Translations under genes and position numbers: made by a program | Part shown: one piece after another, positions 1 through 10,131 of the stretch | Layout: each line of letters opens with the position of its first letter | Position numbering within the stretch: the first letter of the stretch is position 1 | Notes under the pieces: generated by a model | Told to the model about the DNA's origin: nothing | The model's input: only the letters and a program-made list of their open reading frames with translations | Databases searched by the model: none | Assembly (NCBI RefSeq): GCF_040869045.1 | Contig: NC_090321.1 | Span: forward strand, 141,351,689-141,415,688 | Direction: 5' to 3' | DNA length: 64,000 nucleotides | DNA from: Eurosta solidaginis | Lineage: Eukaryota; Arthropoda; Insecta; Diptera; Tephritidae

Positions 1-121
1 GTCCACCCCAGTTGAAACAGCAAGTTTTCTTGGACTTCCGTTGGAGGATATTAATGACAATATGTGATCGGTCGCAGCTGTTAGGTGGGGCGAAGCACTG
101 CTACAACAACAACAACAACAA
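1..121 (+). mobile_element. LINE-J copy A, 3' end only
   Basis: The first 66 bases encode the last residues of a LINE open reading frame (ending in GLPLEDIND-N-M then TGA). They are followed by the short 3' UTR (GGTGGGGCGAAGCACTGCTAC) and a (CAA)n tail. The same ending occurs in copies B, D, E and F in this window, so this is the 3' tip of that jockey-superfamily non-LTR retrotransposon. The rest of the copy lies left of the window or is absent. Confidence 0.9.
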
Positions 122-753
122 AATTGTGTGAGAAACTGGTTATACCAAAATAATGTCATTCTTTTTATAAAAATCTTGAGGGCAACGCTTTTCCCGAACC
201 CAACATTTCAGAAGATTCTGATTCTGATCAGAATAAGAACTAGTTTTTATTTGCAGTAATATCTTGAAAAAAAAAACACATTAGTGTATATGAAATTGAA
301 TTAAATGTATAACTTTTTCATTTACATACATACTTTCGATAAGTCAAAGCCGCGGATGTTTTCCCTAGTACTGTGGTGCTCCAAATCCCAATCCGCCAAC
401 AGAATTGGCCTAGCAGGTATTGGCTTGGCCCTAACGGTATTTACAAATCAATCTGCAGTAATTTTTTTTACTTGTTTTGAGGTTAAGGCCATACCACGAC
501 CACTTGGGACCATTCTTATAGTTTATTTGCATTCAGCACAATTATCTCAGTTGAAAGAGCATAGTGGGAGTATAATATATAGATGCACTTTTACATTAGA
601 AACAAATTCTTCTAATTTTAAGGGAGCAATAAACTTGGAAACTCGATTTCCCAACATTTTCATTTTGGCACATTAATGCTTCTGGCAAGCGGGCGGCGAT
701 ATAAATATTTATTTACAAATACCTAAGCTAGTAATATAATAAATATGAATTAC
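122..753. other. Uncharacterised AT-rich stretch
   Basis: No family is recognisable. A 123-codon open frame on the plus strand (305-676) has no motif I know. A short plus-strand tail at 177-243 reads as an acidic C-terminus (SEDSDSDQNKN then stop) with a stop codon shortly upstream, so it looks like the end of a decayed gene. The minus strand would be expected to carry the catalytic exons of the Harbinger-like gene at 754-1270, but I could not find a DDE-type domain; the minus frames contain several stops. Confidence 0.4.
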
Positions 754-1270
754 CATAAAAATAATAGCACATGTGTGTTTGGCGATAATTGTGGCATTCC
801 TCCTTTATAACTCCTCTTTGCATAATATGGGCTGATAGAGTATTTAGAAATTAAATACTCCGCACTGTCACGTTCAACTCGAAAATGTTTTTTGAACTAG
901 GAATGCGTAAAAGAAAAATATTAGTGCTATGGGCCAGAGATTTATAAAGATACCTATTGCACTAAAGGTAATTGCATCCTTCCCAAAAACTTACCTCGAC
1001 GTTAGTGTACAAATTGACTACGCCTTGCACAAAATCCATTACGCGCAAATATTTATTTGTTGGGTGCAAAACTAGAGCCAGCTCCTCGTCGTCTGATGAG
1101 GAAGACGATGACTCCAAAAGATCGTCGACGGCGCTATATACAAAATATGTGAGGCGTTTATCCATCTCCTAGTCCTTCTATAATAATGAGAAATATGCAA
1201 TTAGCAATGCAATTGAAATATGTACATAAATATGTATATTGTCTTGTTTTTTCGCGTTAGCATACTCACC
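754..1270 (-). pseudogene. PIF/Harbinger-like transposase N-terminal exons (partial)
   Basis: Three exons are predicted on the minus strand. A non-coding exon ends at 1270 (CGAG|GTGAGT). A 92 bp intron ends in ATTATAG. Exon 2 (1177-995) starts at ATG 1165 and encodes 57 residues, with an acidic Ser-rich run and a segment VMDFVQGVVNLYTN, ending in GTCGAG|GTAAGT. After an intron of about 98 bp ending in TTCCTAG, exon 3 (896-754) continues in phase with FKKHFRV, then a YL-rich stretch and HVLLFLW, ending in ATG|GTAATT. The order 'FVxxVVxxYxxxxFKxHFR...LLxFLW' is characteristic of HARBI1-like transposases just before the catalytic core. The core itself is not found downstream, so the copy looks truncated. 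Frame continuity across both introns is seen; family assignment is recall-based inference. A domesticated derivative is possible. Confidence 0.55.
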
Positions 1271-1779
1271 TCGAACCGACAAATATAATAATTCACTTAT
1301 TTACAAAATATGTAACTTTTTTAGCAAACATTTATCTTGGAAAAATAACATTGTCGCCAAAATGAAATGTCAAAATTTTGCATGCTTTATCGTATCGTAG
1401 GTGATTTATGTTTGCTAGAAAGTGACAGATAGTATACTGTATTTAGTTGTCAATGTGATTCATCAGCTGATTGACAGGGCTGTTCTTTGCACCGTCAATG
1501 GCAGCGAGGGCAAGGAATGTTGTATTTTTGGCCATATTTAGGGGTAGGTTGTTGAGAAAAGATAATGATACCCTCTATTGAGGCTTCACTAATTTTACAA
1601 CAGAACACAACTTTTTGAAGAGTTGGCGTGAAGGCGACATTTTCGTGAAGAAAAGAAAACACTATTAGTTGTTGTAAAGTTTTTCACAACTGCCTTCTTT
1701 TGCATATTTTAATCTTTTACACAATGCATACTTCGTATGCAATTATGTGTTAAAGCTATGCTTGTTGGTACGGCGGTTT
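1271..1779. other. AT-rich spacer upstream of the Harbinger-like exons
   Basis: This stretch would contain the promoter and first exon of the minus-strand gene at 754-1270. I see no TATA element that I would defend and no open frame of interest. Short inverted words such as TCATCAGCTGATTGA near 1460 are present but isolated. Confidence 0.3.
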
Positions 1780-1784
1780 ACAAC

Positions 1785-1880
1785 AACTAAGGCATGACGT
1801 AGCTGAATGCGTTTGTAACCATTTCAACTATCGTACGAGTGCGGGTTCGACTCTCACTCTCGGGAGGAAAGGCTTTGAAG
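1785..1880 (+). mobile_element. tRNA-like SINE head or decayed tRNA-like sequence
   Basis: A possible A box (CGTAGCTGAATGCG, around 1798) and a good B box (GGGTTCGACTCTC, 1842-1854) lie about 35 bases apart, the spacing of an RNA polymerase III internal promoter. The flanking sequence does not fold into a convincing tRNA cloverleaf. It differs from the SINE-t family elsewhere in the window. It is probably the head of another tRNA-derived SINE, but I see no clear tail or target duplication. Confidence 0.4.
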
Positions 1881-2165
1881 ATATTTACAATGTATAATCG
1901 AAACAGCTGTCGCCTTGTCCGTTCTGATGTCACGTTGATTCAATTTTTCCCAAATTATTAAATAAATTATTTTTTTACTTTTAACGTATTTTAAAATAAA
2001 GTAATGTTATATTGTTATTTAAAAAATCTTTTTTGCTCTCATTTCGTGGTTGTTTTCTGCTGTAACAGCCATAACACCTTAACATATGTAGTAAGCTTCC
2101 GTTATTGTCAAGATTAGTTTTGCGATAAAAATTATTAGAAACGGGAGTAAAGAGAAACATTTTCC

Positions 2166-2911
2166 ATATTTATTGGCTATCAGTCAACAAATGCACTCTT
2201 CCATCTACCACTTTTTTATGAAAAAAATTCAGTCGTTGTAAGCACTTGCGCACGACGCTGTGTTTTACTGGAAGAATTTTCAGCTCTCTAAACAACTCCA
2301 TGATATGGTGGAAACGGTTCACATTACATATTTTCCTTATGACACATTTTTGAATAGTAAGAAGTTGCTGATTTTACTGTAAGAAGCACCACCCCAGCAG
2401 CTTATGTCATATGAAGCTTGGAGGGAACCAAAGCGTAATAAAGCATCTTAAGCGTTGCTTTTCAACATATCTTCCTTAGGGTATAAAATAACGCACAATA
2501 GATCGCATGTATGACTTCAGGTGAGAAATATGTGTTGACCAACATAAGATGGTTCACAGAAACACCTAGATATTGGAAGGTATCAACTCTTTCAATTAGA
2601 AACACTTATCGCTACAATTTATTATATAATTAAACAATGTGCCAGAGCACGACATATTGCTAAGAGCGAAACGTCTGCAGTCAGTGGCGTGGAATATAAT
2701 AGCAATATCAGGTGAGGTTTTTGGATGTAAATTGAAATACATTAGTTGAGTTTTCTTGCTGACGATCAGTTTATGTTTAGCAAACCACACTCTCAACAAA
2801 CGAACATCGAAGTTGATGCCTGCTACCAAATCTAGATAGCTATACCAAGGTCGTCCGCAAAATCGGTAACCTTTCCATAGAACGGCAAAGAAAATATATA
2901 GCTCAAATAAA
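2166..2911 (-). pseudogene. Old LINE reverse-transcriptase fragment, 3' part
   Basis: Read on the minus strand, this continues the reverse transcriptase begun at 8800-8662: residues FLVYLSYIF and a VTDFADDLGIA block (the catalytic F/YADD box), then AKHKLIVSKKTQLM, VDTFQYLGVSV and LRMLYYALVPSKL-type sequence, which is the usual order after the palm of a LINE RT. Multiple stops and shifts break it. Gypsy-1 inserted between the two halves at a CAAG target. The family is a CR1/jockey-like LINE different from LINE-J and from the RTE; the exact clade is not assigned. Confidence 0.75.
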
Positions 2912-2915
2912 CAAG
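2912..2915. repeat. Target-site duplication of gypsy-1 (left), CAAG
   Basis: CAAG here and CAAG at 8658-8661 flank the two LTRs exactly. Removing the element and one CAAG restores a continuous reverse-transcriptase frame in the host LINE, which independently supports the call. Confidence 0.85.
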
Positions 2916-3127
2916 TGTCACAACACTAGTTGTTAGAGTTTTAATTATTACTTTAATAATTCATTTTGTCGGGATTTACAAAGTTTAATATATATATTTG
3001 ATTAATTTCATTTATTGCAAAAGGATACGAGACGCACACGCGTCGAGCGCTCACGAGTAAATGCAACTAATTAACTTCTTCTTCATTCGGTCAGTGATGG
3101 TTCAAAGGTTCAGGGTTACCATTGACA
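2916..3127 (-). repeat. Gypsy-1 3' LTR
   Basis: It runs from TGTCACAAC to CCATTGACA and matches 8438-8657 closely. The polyprotein stop codon (TAA) lies just inside it. A purine-rich AGAAAGGG stretch next to it on the element strand is the likely polypurine tract. Confidence 0.9.
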
Positions 3128-6100
3128 GCTCGGCCCTTTCTGATAATGACATCGCCCCCGATGTTCGTTAGCATATAAATTAACGTCGCTATCAGATAAA
3201 TAGTCATCGCTAAAGCCATCGAGTTCAGGTGGCATTGAACACCAAGGCTTAATTTTGTCGGCGGTATAAACGGCCACCGTGGTGTGATGGTAGCGTGCTC
3301 CGCCTACCACACCGGATGACCTGGGTTCAAACCCCGGGCAAAGCAAAATCAAAAATGTTAGAAATAAGGTTTTTCAATTAGAAGAAAATTTTTCTAAGCG
3401 GGGTCGCCCCTCGGCAGTGTTTGACAAGCGCTCCGGGTGTATTCCTGCCATGAAAAGCTCTCAGTGAAAACTCATCTGCCTTGCAGATGCCGTTCGGAGT
3501 CGGCATAAAATCATGTAGGTCCCGTCCGGCCAATTTGTAGGGAAATTCAAGAGGAGCACGACGCAAATTGGAAGAGAAGCTCGGCCTTAGATCTCTTCGG
3601 AGGTTATAGCGCCTTATATAAACGGATATGAACTTCTTTTGGCTTTGTTGCATACCATCGATGTCGGTAAGAAGGTAACGATCCTTCCCAAGAACTTTCG
3701 CTATTACATAGGGACCAAGAAATTTGGGTTCGAGCTTACGTAACTCCCCTGTAGCAGATGGTTCGTTGTGTATCACCACCATATCGTTAACGTCGTAGAT
3801 GTAGGGGTTTTGTGCTTATTATCGAAGCGCTCCTTCCATTTTTGTCGCTGAGTATTATTGAGGATATAGCATTGTCCCGTTTTTCTAATGTCGTTTCTTC
3901 ATTATCATCGTCGATTACTGCGGCCAAAAGTTTATTATGTATTATGTCGTTTAGTTTAAAATCGAATATTAGTTCGTTGGGAGATTACCCAGTTGTCGAA
4001 TTTTGTTTTGGTTGATTGACCATTGTAGATTGCGCAATTGGTCGTCCCATTCTTTCGGATTCGAAGACGCTGTACGAAGGTAATTTAATATAACCTGATT
4101 TGCACGCTCCACTTGACCGTTAGCGCGTGGAGTTCGTACCGCAGTTTTTATGTGTATTACGTTGTTTTCGTTGCAATTGTTTACAAACTATTTGGATGTG
4201 AACGCAGTACCACGATCCGTTACTGTTCGCGCAGGGAGACCAAAATAACTACGGAATGTACTACGGACCGTTTTTACGACGATATATTTGGTAACTGCAT
4301 CACTTATTGCAAGAACGTACATATTACCGCGCTTAATCTTAACAAACGGCCCCAAGTGGTCGATATGTAAGAGTCTAAACGGTATAGGTTCGGTTGGTTC
4401 GGTGTATAACACACCTTCGGGTTTTCCTCCTTTCGTTTTATTATAACAGCATTCTATACATGATGCTACATACTTTTTGACGTATTTTCGCATTTTCGGA
4501 AACCAGAAATGTTTGAGAATGCGTTGAATCGTTTTATCAACACCAAAATTTCCAAAGTCATTATGGCAGTATCGAGCTATACGCCAACGTACAGCTTTTG
4601 GTACCACATAAAGTAGTTTGTTATCTACTCGTCGATATAATCTGTTTCGTTCAAAAGAATATTCTTTTCGGAATTGTTTCGTTTGGGTGGACTCAGTTTC
4701 ATCCCTTAGAACTGGAATAATATCTCGTATGTATGGATCTTTTAATTGCATTGTCAACAACTAATCGTCGTCAACTACATCAACACGTCGTATTTTGTCA
4801 GCCGGGATAGGAGCACGGCTCATTGCATCGACATGAGTCATTCGACTATCTGGTCGATGTATGATTTCGTAGTCATACTCCATCAAACGGACTAACCATC
4901 TTGAAATACGTGGTATTGGTGGCGTCTTCCCTTTCAGGTTCGAAATAGCAGAATAGTCAGTAAATATTTTAAATGACTTACCCAGGAGATAAATTCGAAA
5001 GCATTGCAATGCTTCCAAAACAGCCAATACCTCAAGCTCGTAACTATGATAGGTCGATTCAGCCGGTGTACAGTGACGGCTAAAATACATTACAGCTTGC
5101 CAACCGTCGTGATCGCGTTTCGATTGCAATAGTACTGCTGCAATTCCTATACTGCTTGCGTCGGTATGTACCTGATGTTGCTAATTGGAATCGCATAGAG
5201 CTAACACTGGTGTACTACATAATTTATTAATTAACGTAGAGAACGCGTTTTGTTGAGCTTCGCCCCATTCGAATTTTTCAGCACATGCTTTCGTTATTAG
5301 TCTTGTTAACGGACGCGAGATTAATGAATAATTTTCTACGAATTTTCTAAAAAATCCGGTTAACCCGAGGAATCGTCGGACTTCCGTTTGCGTATTAGGT
5401 ATTTTAAAGTTCTTTATTGCTTGCATTTTCCGATCACCTGGTTTGATACCATCACGTGATATTTTATGTCCGAGAAACTCGATCTCGTCTTTTAAAAAAC
5501 CACATTTGTCCAATCTTAACGTTAGACCGTTCTCTTTTACGGCACACAGAAAATCATCTAATTTGCGTATACCTTCTTCAACAGATTTGGTAGGTATAAT
5601 CACATCGTCCAAATAAGAAATTATATTTTTCGGTTTACACTGTTCGATTAATTTATTCATAGCTTCTTGAAAAACTGCCGGAGCATTAACGAGACCAAAT
5701 GGCATCCGGTTATATTCGTAATGACCTTCCGTCGTCACAAACGCGGTTAGCTTTTTCGAATTTTCATTCACCTCGATTTGGTGATAACCCATTTTAAAGT
5801 CTAATGTCATGAAAAACTTATTCCCAGATAACATCGCGAAAAGTTCATCAATTATTGGCATTAGATATGGTTGTTTTTCGGTAATTTTATTTAGTTGTCG
5901 GTAGTCCACGCACATTCGGAACTCTTTATTTTTCTTTTCCACGAGCACAATAGGCGATGCGTACGGAGAATTTGATGGTCGGATTATTTCACTTTTCAAC
6001 CGATTTTCGATAATCTCTTTTACGATAGGGCGATGCGCGAATGGCAGTATGTATGGTTTCATATTAATTGGCGTATCAGACAACAATGAAATATTCATTT

Positions 6101-6629
6101 TAACTATACTCGTTTTACCCACTGAACTCGATTCAGCAGAGAAACATCGATCATGTTTTCGTAACATCTTATTTAATTCACCGAATTCACCATCTGTGAT
6201 GCTTAGAATTTCGTTGTGTTTTTCGACTACCCACATTTATTTTCCTTTGAATAAGAATTGTTTATTAGCGTCATATATTACGTTAATACCGATTAGCACT
6301 GGATAATCAATCATTTCATCATCTACGATTAGCATTTCCGTCTCGGACGCGTTTCCGTCTATATTAAGCATTACATTCAATTTGGACGTACATTTATATG
6401 ATGCTCCACCCAAACCTTTTAATGTAACACAACCTTCACCGATTTTTCCGATTTTATGCGCGAGGGATTTTCTTATTAATGTTCTACTGCTACCCGTATC
6501 TATAAAAGCATTTGTCTTTACACCATCTATTTCAATATTTTTAAATATAAAATCACTTTTGATTTCATTCACGGTGTTACAATTATCTTTCGGCGTTTTT
6601 ACTTTGCAATTGTTTGTGGAGTGCCCCAC
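3128..6629 (-). pseudogene. pol: Gypsy-1 pol (protease, RT, RNase H, integrase), disrupted
   Basis: On the minus strand the frame from 6629 shows a second zinc knuckle (GHSTNNC), protease FIDTGSSRTL (catalytic DTG), and then reverse transcriptase with LDFKMGYHQIE, MPFGLVNAPAVFQ and ISYLDDVII (YLDD). RNase H follows (VHTDASS near 5150, IFTDYSA), then the integrase zinc region and core (LHIDHLGPF, VTDRGTAF, ANGQVERAN; the D, D and E are all present). In-frame stops occur at about 6639, 6237, 5181, 4761 and 4188 in what is otherwise one open frame. Beyond about 3960 the frame shifts, and the integrase C-terminus is cut by a SINE at 3274-3616, after which the tail continues in LYANEHRGRC to a stop in the LTR. 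The mdg3-like clade is possible but not established. Confidence 0.9.
3274..3616 (+). mobile_element. SINE-t copy 1 (tRNA-derived), inside gypsy-1
   Basis: The tRNA-like head has GTGATGGTAGCGTGCTC (A box region) and GGTTCAAACCC (B box). It is followed by a conserved body (TTTTCACTGAGAGC and CATCTGCAAGGCAGAT on the opposite strand) and a 3' end at GGTTATAGCGCCT. A 9 bp duplication TATAAACGG lies at 3265-3273 and 3617-3625, so the SINE inserted after gypsy-1 did. Five copies of the family are present in the window. Confidence 0.92.
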
Positions 6630-6733
6630 TTTCGAACACTATGAACATCGTTCGCGTTTATGTGGCTCAGGACAGTTTCGCGACAAATGTCCAGCCTTAT
6701 TACAATTGTAGCATCGTTGTTTTCTCTGATTCT

Positions 6734-8242
6734 CTATTTTCGTATTTGCCTTTGTCGGCTCTTCGTTTTGTTTTGCATTTGCAAAATTCGTCCTTTCAAA
6801 TTGTTGTGCTTACAATAATTCACAATCGCTCGTAGCAATTCACTACATGTTTGATAATTATGAACAGATACACACTGCTTTAAACCGTTTTCGTTCATAC
6901 CATTAATTATGTATTTTATTATTGACGCATCGTCAACTTTACCTTGGCGACCAGTCGCCAATACACGATAGTAAAATGCTTCTACACTTTCACTATTATT
7001 TCTTTTCATGCTCATAAGTTCCATATGAATGTCCGCAGCATTCAAAGAACATGGAAATTCGTAAACAAAATGTTGCCAATCTGTAAAGATTTCCGCACTG
7101 GCATCTATCCACATTTTTGCAACACCTTCTAGTTTCGTTTGTATTGCATACAAAATAATTTTATCTTCCCAACAATAAACACTACGCAGTTGGTTAACTC
7201 GATTTATAAATTGTTCTGAATTTATTATCTTTTTACACGGATCGTACGACAGTAGAATTGCAATTATATGACGAACGTCACCAAAAACTGAAATTCTCTT
7301 TCTATTATATTCTTTGTTTACATTTGCAAATTCTTGCGACGTTATTTGTTCTTGTCTCGTTGGCATTGCACTTATTCTTATTTCGTTACTGTTCACACTC
7401 GTTTGCTGTATTGGATATGAATTTGCCGCTTCATTTCTACAAAAAAAATTTTGTCCGTTACCGATTGAAATTTCGTTTGACCATCTCGTTGGTAGTTCAA
7501 CATATTGTTGCGCGTTCATGTCGGTTAGCTTTGTATCACTGCGCGGTAGGTTAGCGTTGACTGCGTTTGCGGCAGAGAACATTGGTTCCGGCGTTATCGT
7601 TGGCGCACCCCAATGAACGAGTCTGCTGCCACTTGCGCTAGCCGTTGAATTATGAATTTTCTGCTGGTCTTGAACGTTTGGCAGAGAAAATGCGTTGTAT
7701 GGAGTTGTATATATATGAACTCCGTATGACGTTGTTGGTACAATATATGCATTCTAATTTCCATATAAACGTTGAACATATACGCCGGCCGATGGAATTA
7801 GCATATTCGCTTGCCCTTGTACGTTGGGCAGAAAAGACGAGGAGTACATAGGCGTGCTACCATAAAACGTCGGTAGAAAAACGTTTGCTTCTGTACTTCT
7901 ACACGCAAATCGTGTTTCGTTTTGCAAAGGTGCCATTATCGCTACACTATTTGCCGTAGTTTCGATACATAAATATGAAGATGCAGGCACCGTCATTGTA
8001 ACTGGCGATGAGCTACTCAGTAGCCTGTCTTCATGCTGTGTATGTACGAAGGAAGATTCGACTTCCTGACTACTTTTGCTTACGTTTGCACTATCATTTA
8101 AAGCACTTGTGAAACGTTCCTCACTGAAATGTTCGCATAGTCTTTCCACGAGTTGCGATTTATTACCGGCGGTGGATAAATCGATGTCTCGCAATTTTCG
8201 ACGTAATTGCTCAACTTTTAAATCACTGAATTTCGGCATCAT
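6734..8242 (-). pseudogene. gag: Gypsy-1 gag with N-terminal SAP domain
   Basis: Translation starts at ATG 8242. Residues 5 to 40 read LKVEQLRRKLRDI...GNKSQLVERL, a SAP-type helix-turn-helix motif that in other proteins binds AT-rich scaffold DNA. A Ser/Thr-rich linker follows, then a capsid-like region (about 7300-6900, with KMWIDASAE and YYRVLATGRQG). One in-frame TAG at about 7754 interrupts an otherwise continuous frame of about 500 codons. The frame stops at 6734, and the first zinc knuckle (CYNCNKAGHLSRNC, about 6670-6715) lies in the next frame, so a frameshift, natural or decayed, separates capsid and nucleocapsid. Confidence 0.85.
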
Positions 8243-8437
8243 GATTTATTTTATCAACCCGACCGACCGACACAACGCATGAAAAATGACGTTCGTATGC
8301 GTGTTTTAGAATTTCACAATTTTTCTTGGCTTTTTAACGAAGCGCGCAAGCACAAACGAACGGTGCTTAATTTTATATTACATTCGAGCGTGTATTTCAC
8401 TTTTGTAGCGGGCGTATTCAGCTCACTTCTTAAAATT

Positions 8438-8657
8438 TGTCACAACACTAGTTGTTAGAGTTTTAATTATTACTTTAATAATTCATTTTGTCAGGATTTA
8501 CAATGTTTAATATATATATTTGATTAATTTCATTTATTGCAAAAGGATAAGAGACGCACACGCGTCGAGCGCTCACGAGTAACTTCAACTAACTAACTTC
8601 TTCTTCTCTTCTTCATTCGGTCAGTGATGGTTCAAATGTTCAGGGTTACCATTGACA
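8438..8657 (-). repeat. Gypsy-1 5' LTR
   Basis: Matches 2916-3127 with a few differences, including an extra CTTCTT near 8605. It carries the element's promoter and polyadenylation region by position. I do not recognise a standard tRNA primer-binding site immediately inside it (below 8438 on the plus strand). Confidence 0.88.
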
Positions 8658-8661
8658 CAAG

Positions 8662-8800
8662 GAACAGTATTGGACCTAGTACAGATCCATGGAGTACTCC
8701 TATAATAGTTGTCACAGAATTACTTAAACAAGTGCCAACCTTTACTTTCTGCACTCTTCCTGATAAATATGATTTCTGCCAATTTTTTATTTAAAATTTT
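8662..8800 (-). pseudogene. Old LINE reverse-transcriptase fragment, 5' part
   Basis: On the minus strand this reads SYLSGRVQKVKVG, then an SNSVTT-type linker and GVLHGSVLGPILFL, the LINE palm motif normally written GVPQGSVLGPxLFL. The frame runs straight into the fragment at 2911 once gypsy-1 is removed. PQ is replaced by LH here, a sign of decay. Confidence 0.8.
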
Positions 8801-8989
8801 CAGCCATAAGTTTAAACTTATGGGTTTTGTTTTAAACACATACGAGTTTCTTTATAATAATTGTATTTTTTTGTTTTGTTGTATTAAAACAATTTTAGGA
8901 TTTTAGACTTATTGTTCAAATAAGTTTGAAATTAAAAACCGGTAAAATTAAAAAACACATTAGTAAATAAAGAGGGCTATCACTGAACA

Positions 8990-9420
8990 AGCCTAATTTA
9001 AAGGCATGTGACGCAGAAGGCAGTGTTCAGTCAGAATACCCGTTATGACGTTTGTCCTCTCTTTTAAATGATAGGAGTAACTTTGTTTGTCTAAGGTTGT
9101 AATATCCACACATGATCTTCGCAACTTTACAGCCCCGCGCTTGAGTGTACGCCCTTCCCGCTTGGTCGATCCTGTTCAAATCTAGCCTTCTCTTAACTGT
9201 TCCCAACCTAATTGAGACATTTACGGAGCAAGCTTTTAGCGTCCTTTTTAGCTAGTTCATCCGCTTTTTCGTTCCGATCTATTCCCATATACCCTAGGAC
9301 CCAAAATAGATGTATGATTCTCCCTATCTTCCCAGGGATTGCTTACACTCACACACTTAGCTCAGTCACTGCCGGCAAACAGTGAATGGCATATTAATTA
9401 AGGTTAGATGCGAATATTGA
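8990..9420 (-). pseudogene. LINE C-terminal RNase H domain relic
   Basis: Minus-strand translation gives LFWVLGYMGIDRNEKADELAKKDAK, matching the 'GHxGIxGNExADxLAK' end of a LINE-encoded RNase H (the His of GH is Tyr here). Downstream, GILTEHCLLRHMPL matches the 'GxLTGHCxLRxH' motif that precedes the terminal zinc knuckle in such LINEs. Frameshifts and stops occur in between. It may belong to the same decayed LINE as 2166-8800 or be a separate insertion. Confidence 0.7.
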
Positions 9421-9540
9421 AATAAGTAGCTCCGACCAAGAGCGGCTGGCGAGGAGGGTTTGGCTTAAAAGGCCTAATGCATCCTGTGAACCCCCAGTGA
9501 CAGGGCGAGTAGATGTCGGCCTGAAGGCTAAGAGAACATA

Positions 9541-9774
9541 GGGGGTCGCCCCTAGGCAGTGTTTGGCAAGCACTCCGAGTGTATTTCTGCCATGAAAAGC
9601 TCTCAGTGAAAACTCATCTGCCTGGCAGATGCCGTTCGGAGTCAGCATAAAGCTAGTAGGTCCCGTCCCGCCAATTTGTACGAAAAATTAAAAAAGGGAG
9701 CACGACGCAAATTGGAAGAGAAGCTCGGCCTAAAATCTCTTCGGAGGTTATCGCGCCCTACATTTATTTATTAT
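9541..9774 (+). mobile_element. SINE-t copy 2, 5'-truncated
   Basis: It begins inside the SINE body (GGGGTCGCCCC) and runs to the conserved 3' end (TTATCGCGCC) with a TTTATTTA tail, so the tRNA-like head is missing. It is followed directly by an inverted copy of the same SINE. Confidence 0.85.
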
Positions 9775-9776
9775 TT

Positions 9777-10131
9777 AAAAAAATAAATAAATGTAAGGCG
9801 CGATAACCTCCGAAGAGATCTAAGGCCGAGCTTCTCTTCCAATTTGCGTCGTGCTCCTCTTGATTTTTCCCTACAAATTGGCCGGACGGGACCTACGTGT
9901 TTTATGCCGACTCCAAACGGCATCTGCAAGGCAGATGAGTTTTCACTGAGAGCTTTTCTTGGCAGAAATACAATCGGAGCGCTTGCCAGACACTGCCGAG
10001 GGGCGACCCCGCTTAGAAAAATTTTCTTCTAATTGAAAAATCTTATTTCTAAAATTTTGATGTTGCTTTGCCCGGGAGTTGAACCCAGGGCATACGGTGT
10101 GATAGGCGGAGCACGCTACCATCACACCATT
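9777..10131 (-). mobile_element. SINE-t copy 3, tail-to-tail with copy 2
   Basis: A near full-length copy in reverse orientation, from the TAAATAAAT tail next to 9777 to the tRNA-like head (GTGTGATGGTAGCGTGC on the minus strand) near 10131. Together with copy 2 it makes an inverted repeat of about 230 bp per arm that could form a long hairpin. A clean target duplication is not obvious. Confidence 0.88.

Larger units (their letters stand above)
2916..8657 (-). mobile_element. Gypsy-1, Ty3/gypsy LTR retrotransposon (minus orientation)
   Basis: Two direct repeats of 212 and 220 bp with matching TGTCA...TGACA ends flank a gag-pol body of about 5.3 kb. A 4 bp CAAG duplication brackets it. Order on the minus strand is 5' LTR, Gag with an N-terminal SAP domain, CCHC knuckles, aspartic protease, reverse transcriptase, RNase H, integrase, 3' LTR. 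There is no env. The body carries several in-frame stops and one SINE insertion, so this copy cannot make a full polyprotein. The small LTR divergence, mostly an indel and a few substitutions, suggests moderate age. Confidence 0.93.

Noticed and set aside
305..676. 123-codon plus-strand open frame as a membrane protein gene
   Set aside because: It has some hydrophobic stretches but no recognisable family, no upstream promoter signal and AT-rich composition; left as uncharacterised.
3270..3340. Possible genuine tRNA gene
   Set aside because: A and B boxes are present, but the sequence leads into a SINE body found five times, and the arms do not form a complete cloverleaf.
3116..3352. 78-codon minus-strand open frame
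   Set aside because: It joins SINE-t sequence to the gypsy-1 integrase tail across an insertion boundary, so it is not one gene.
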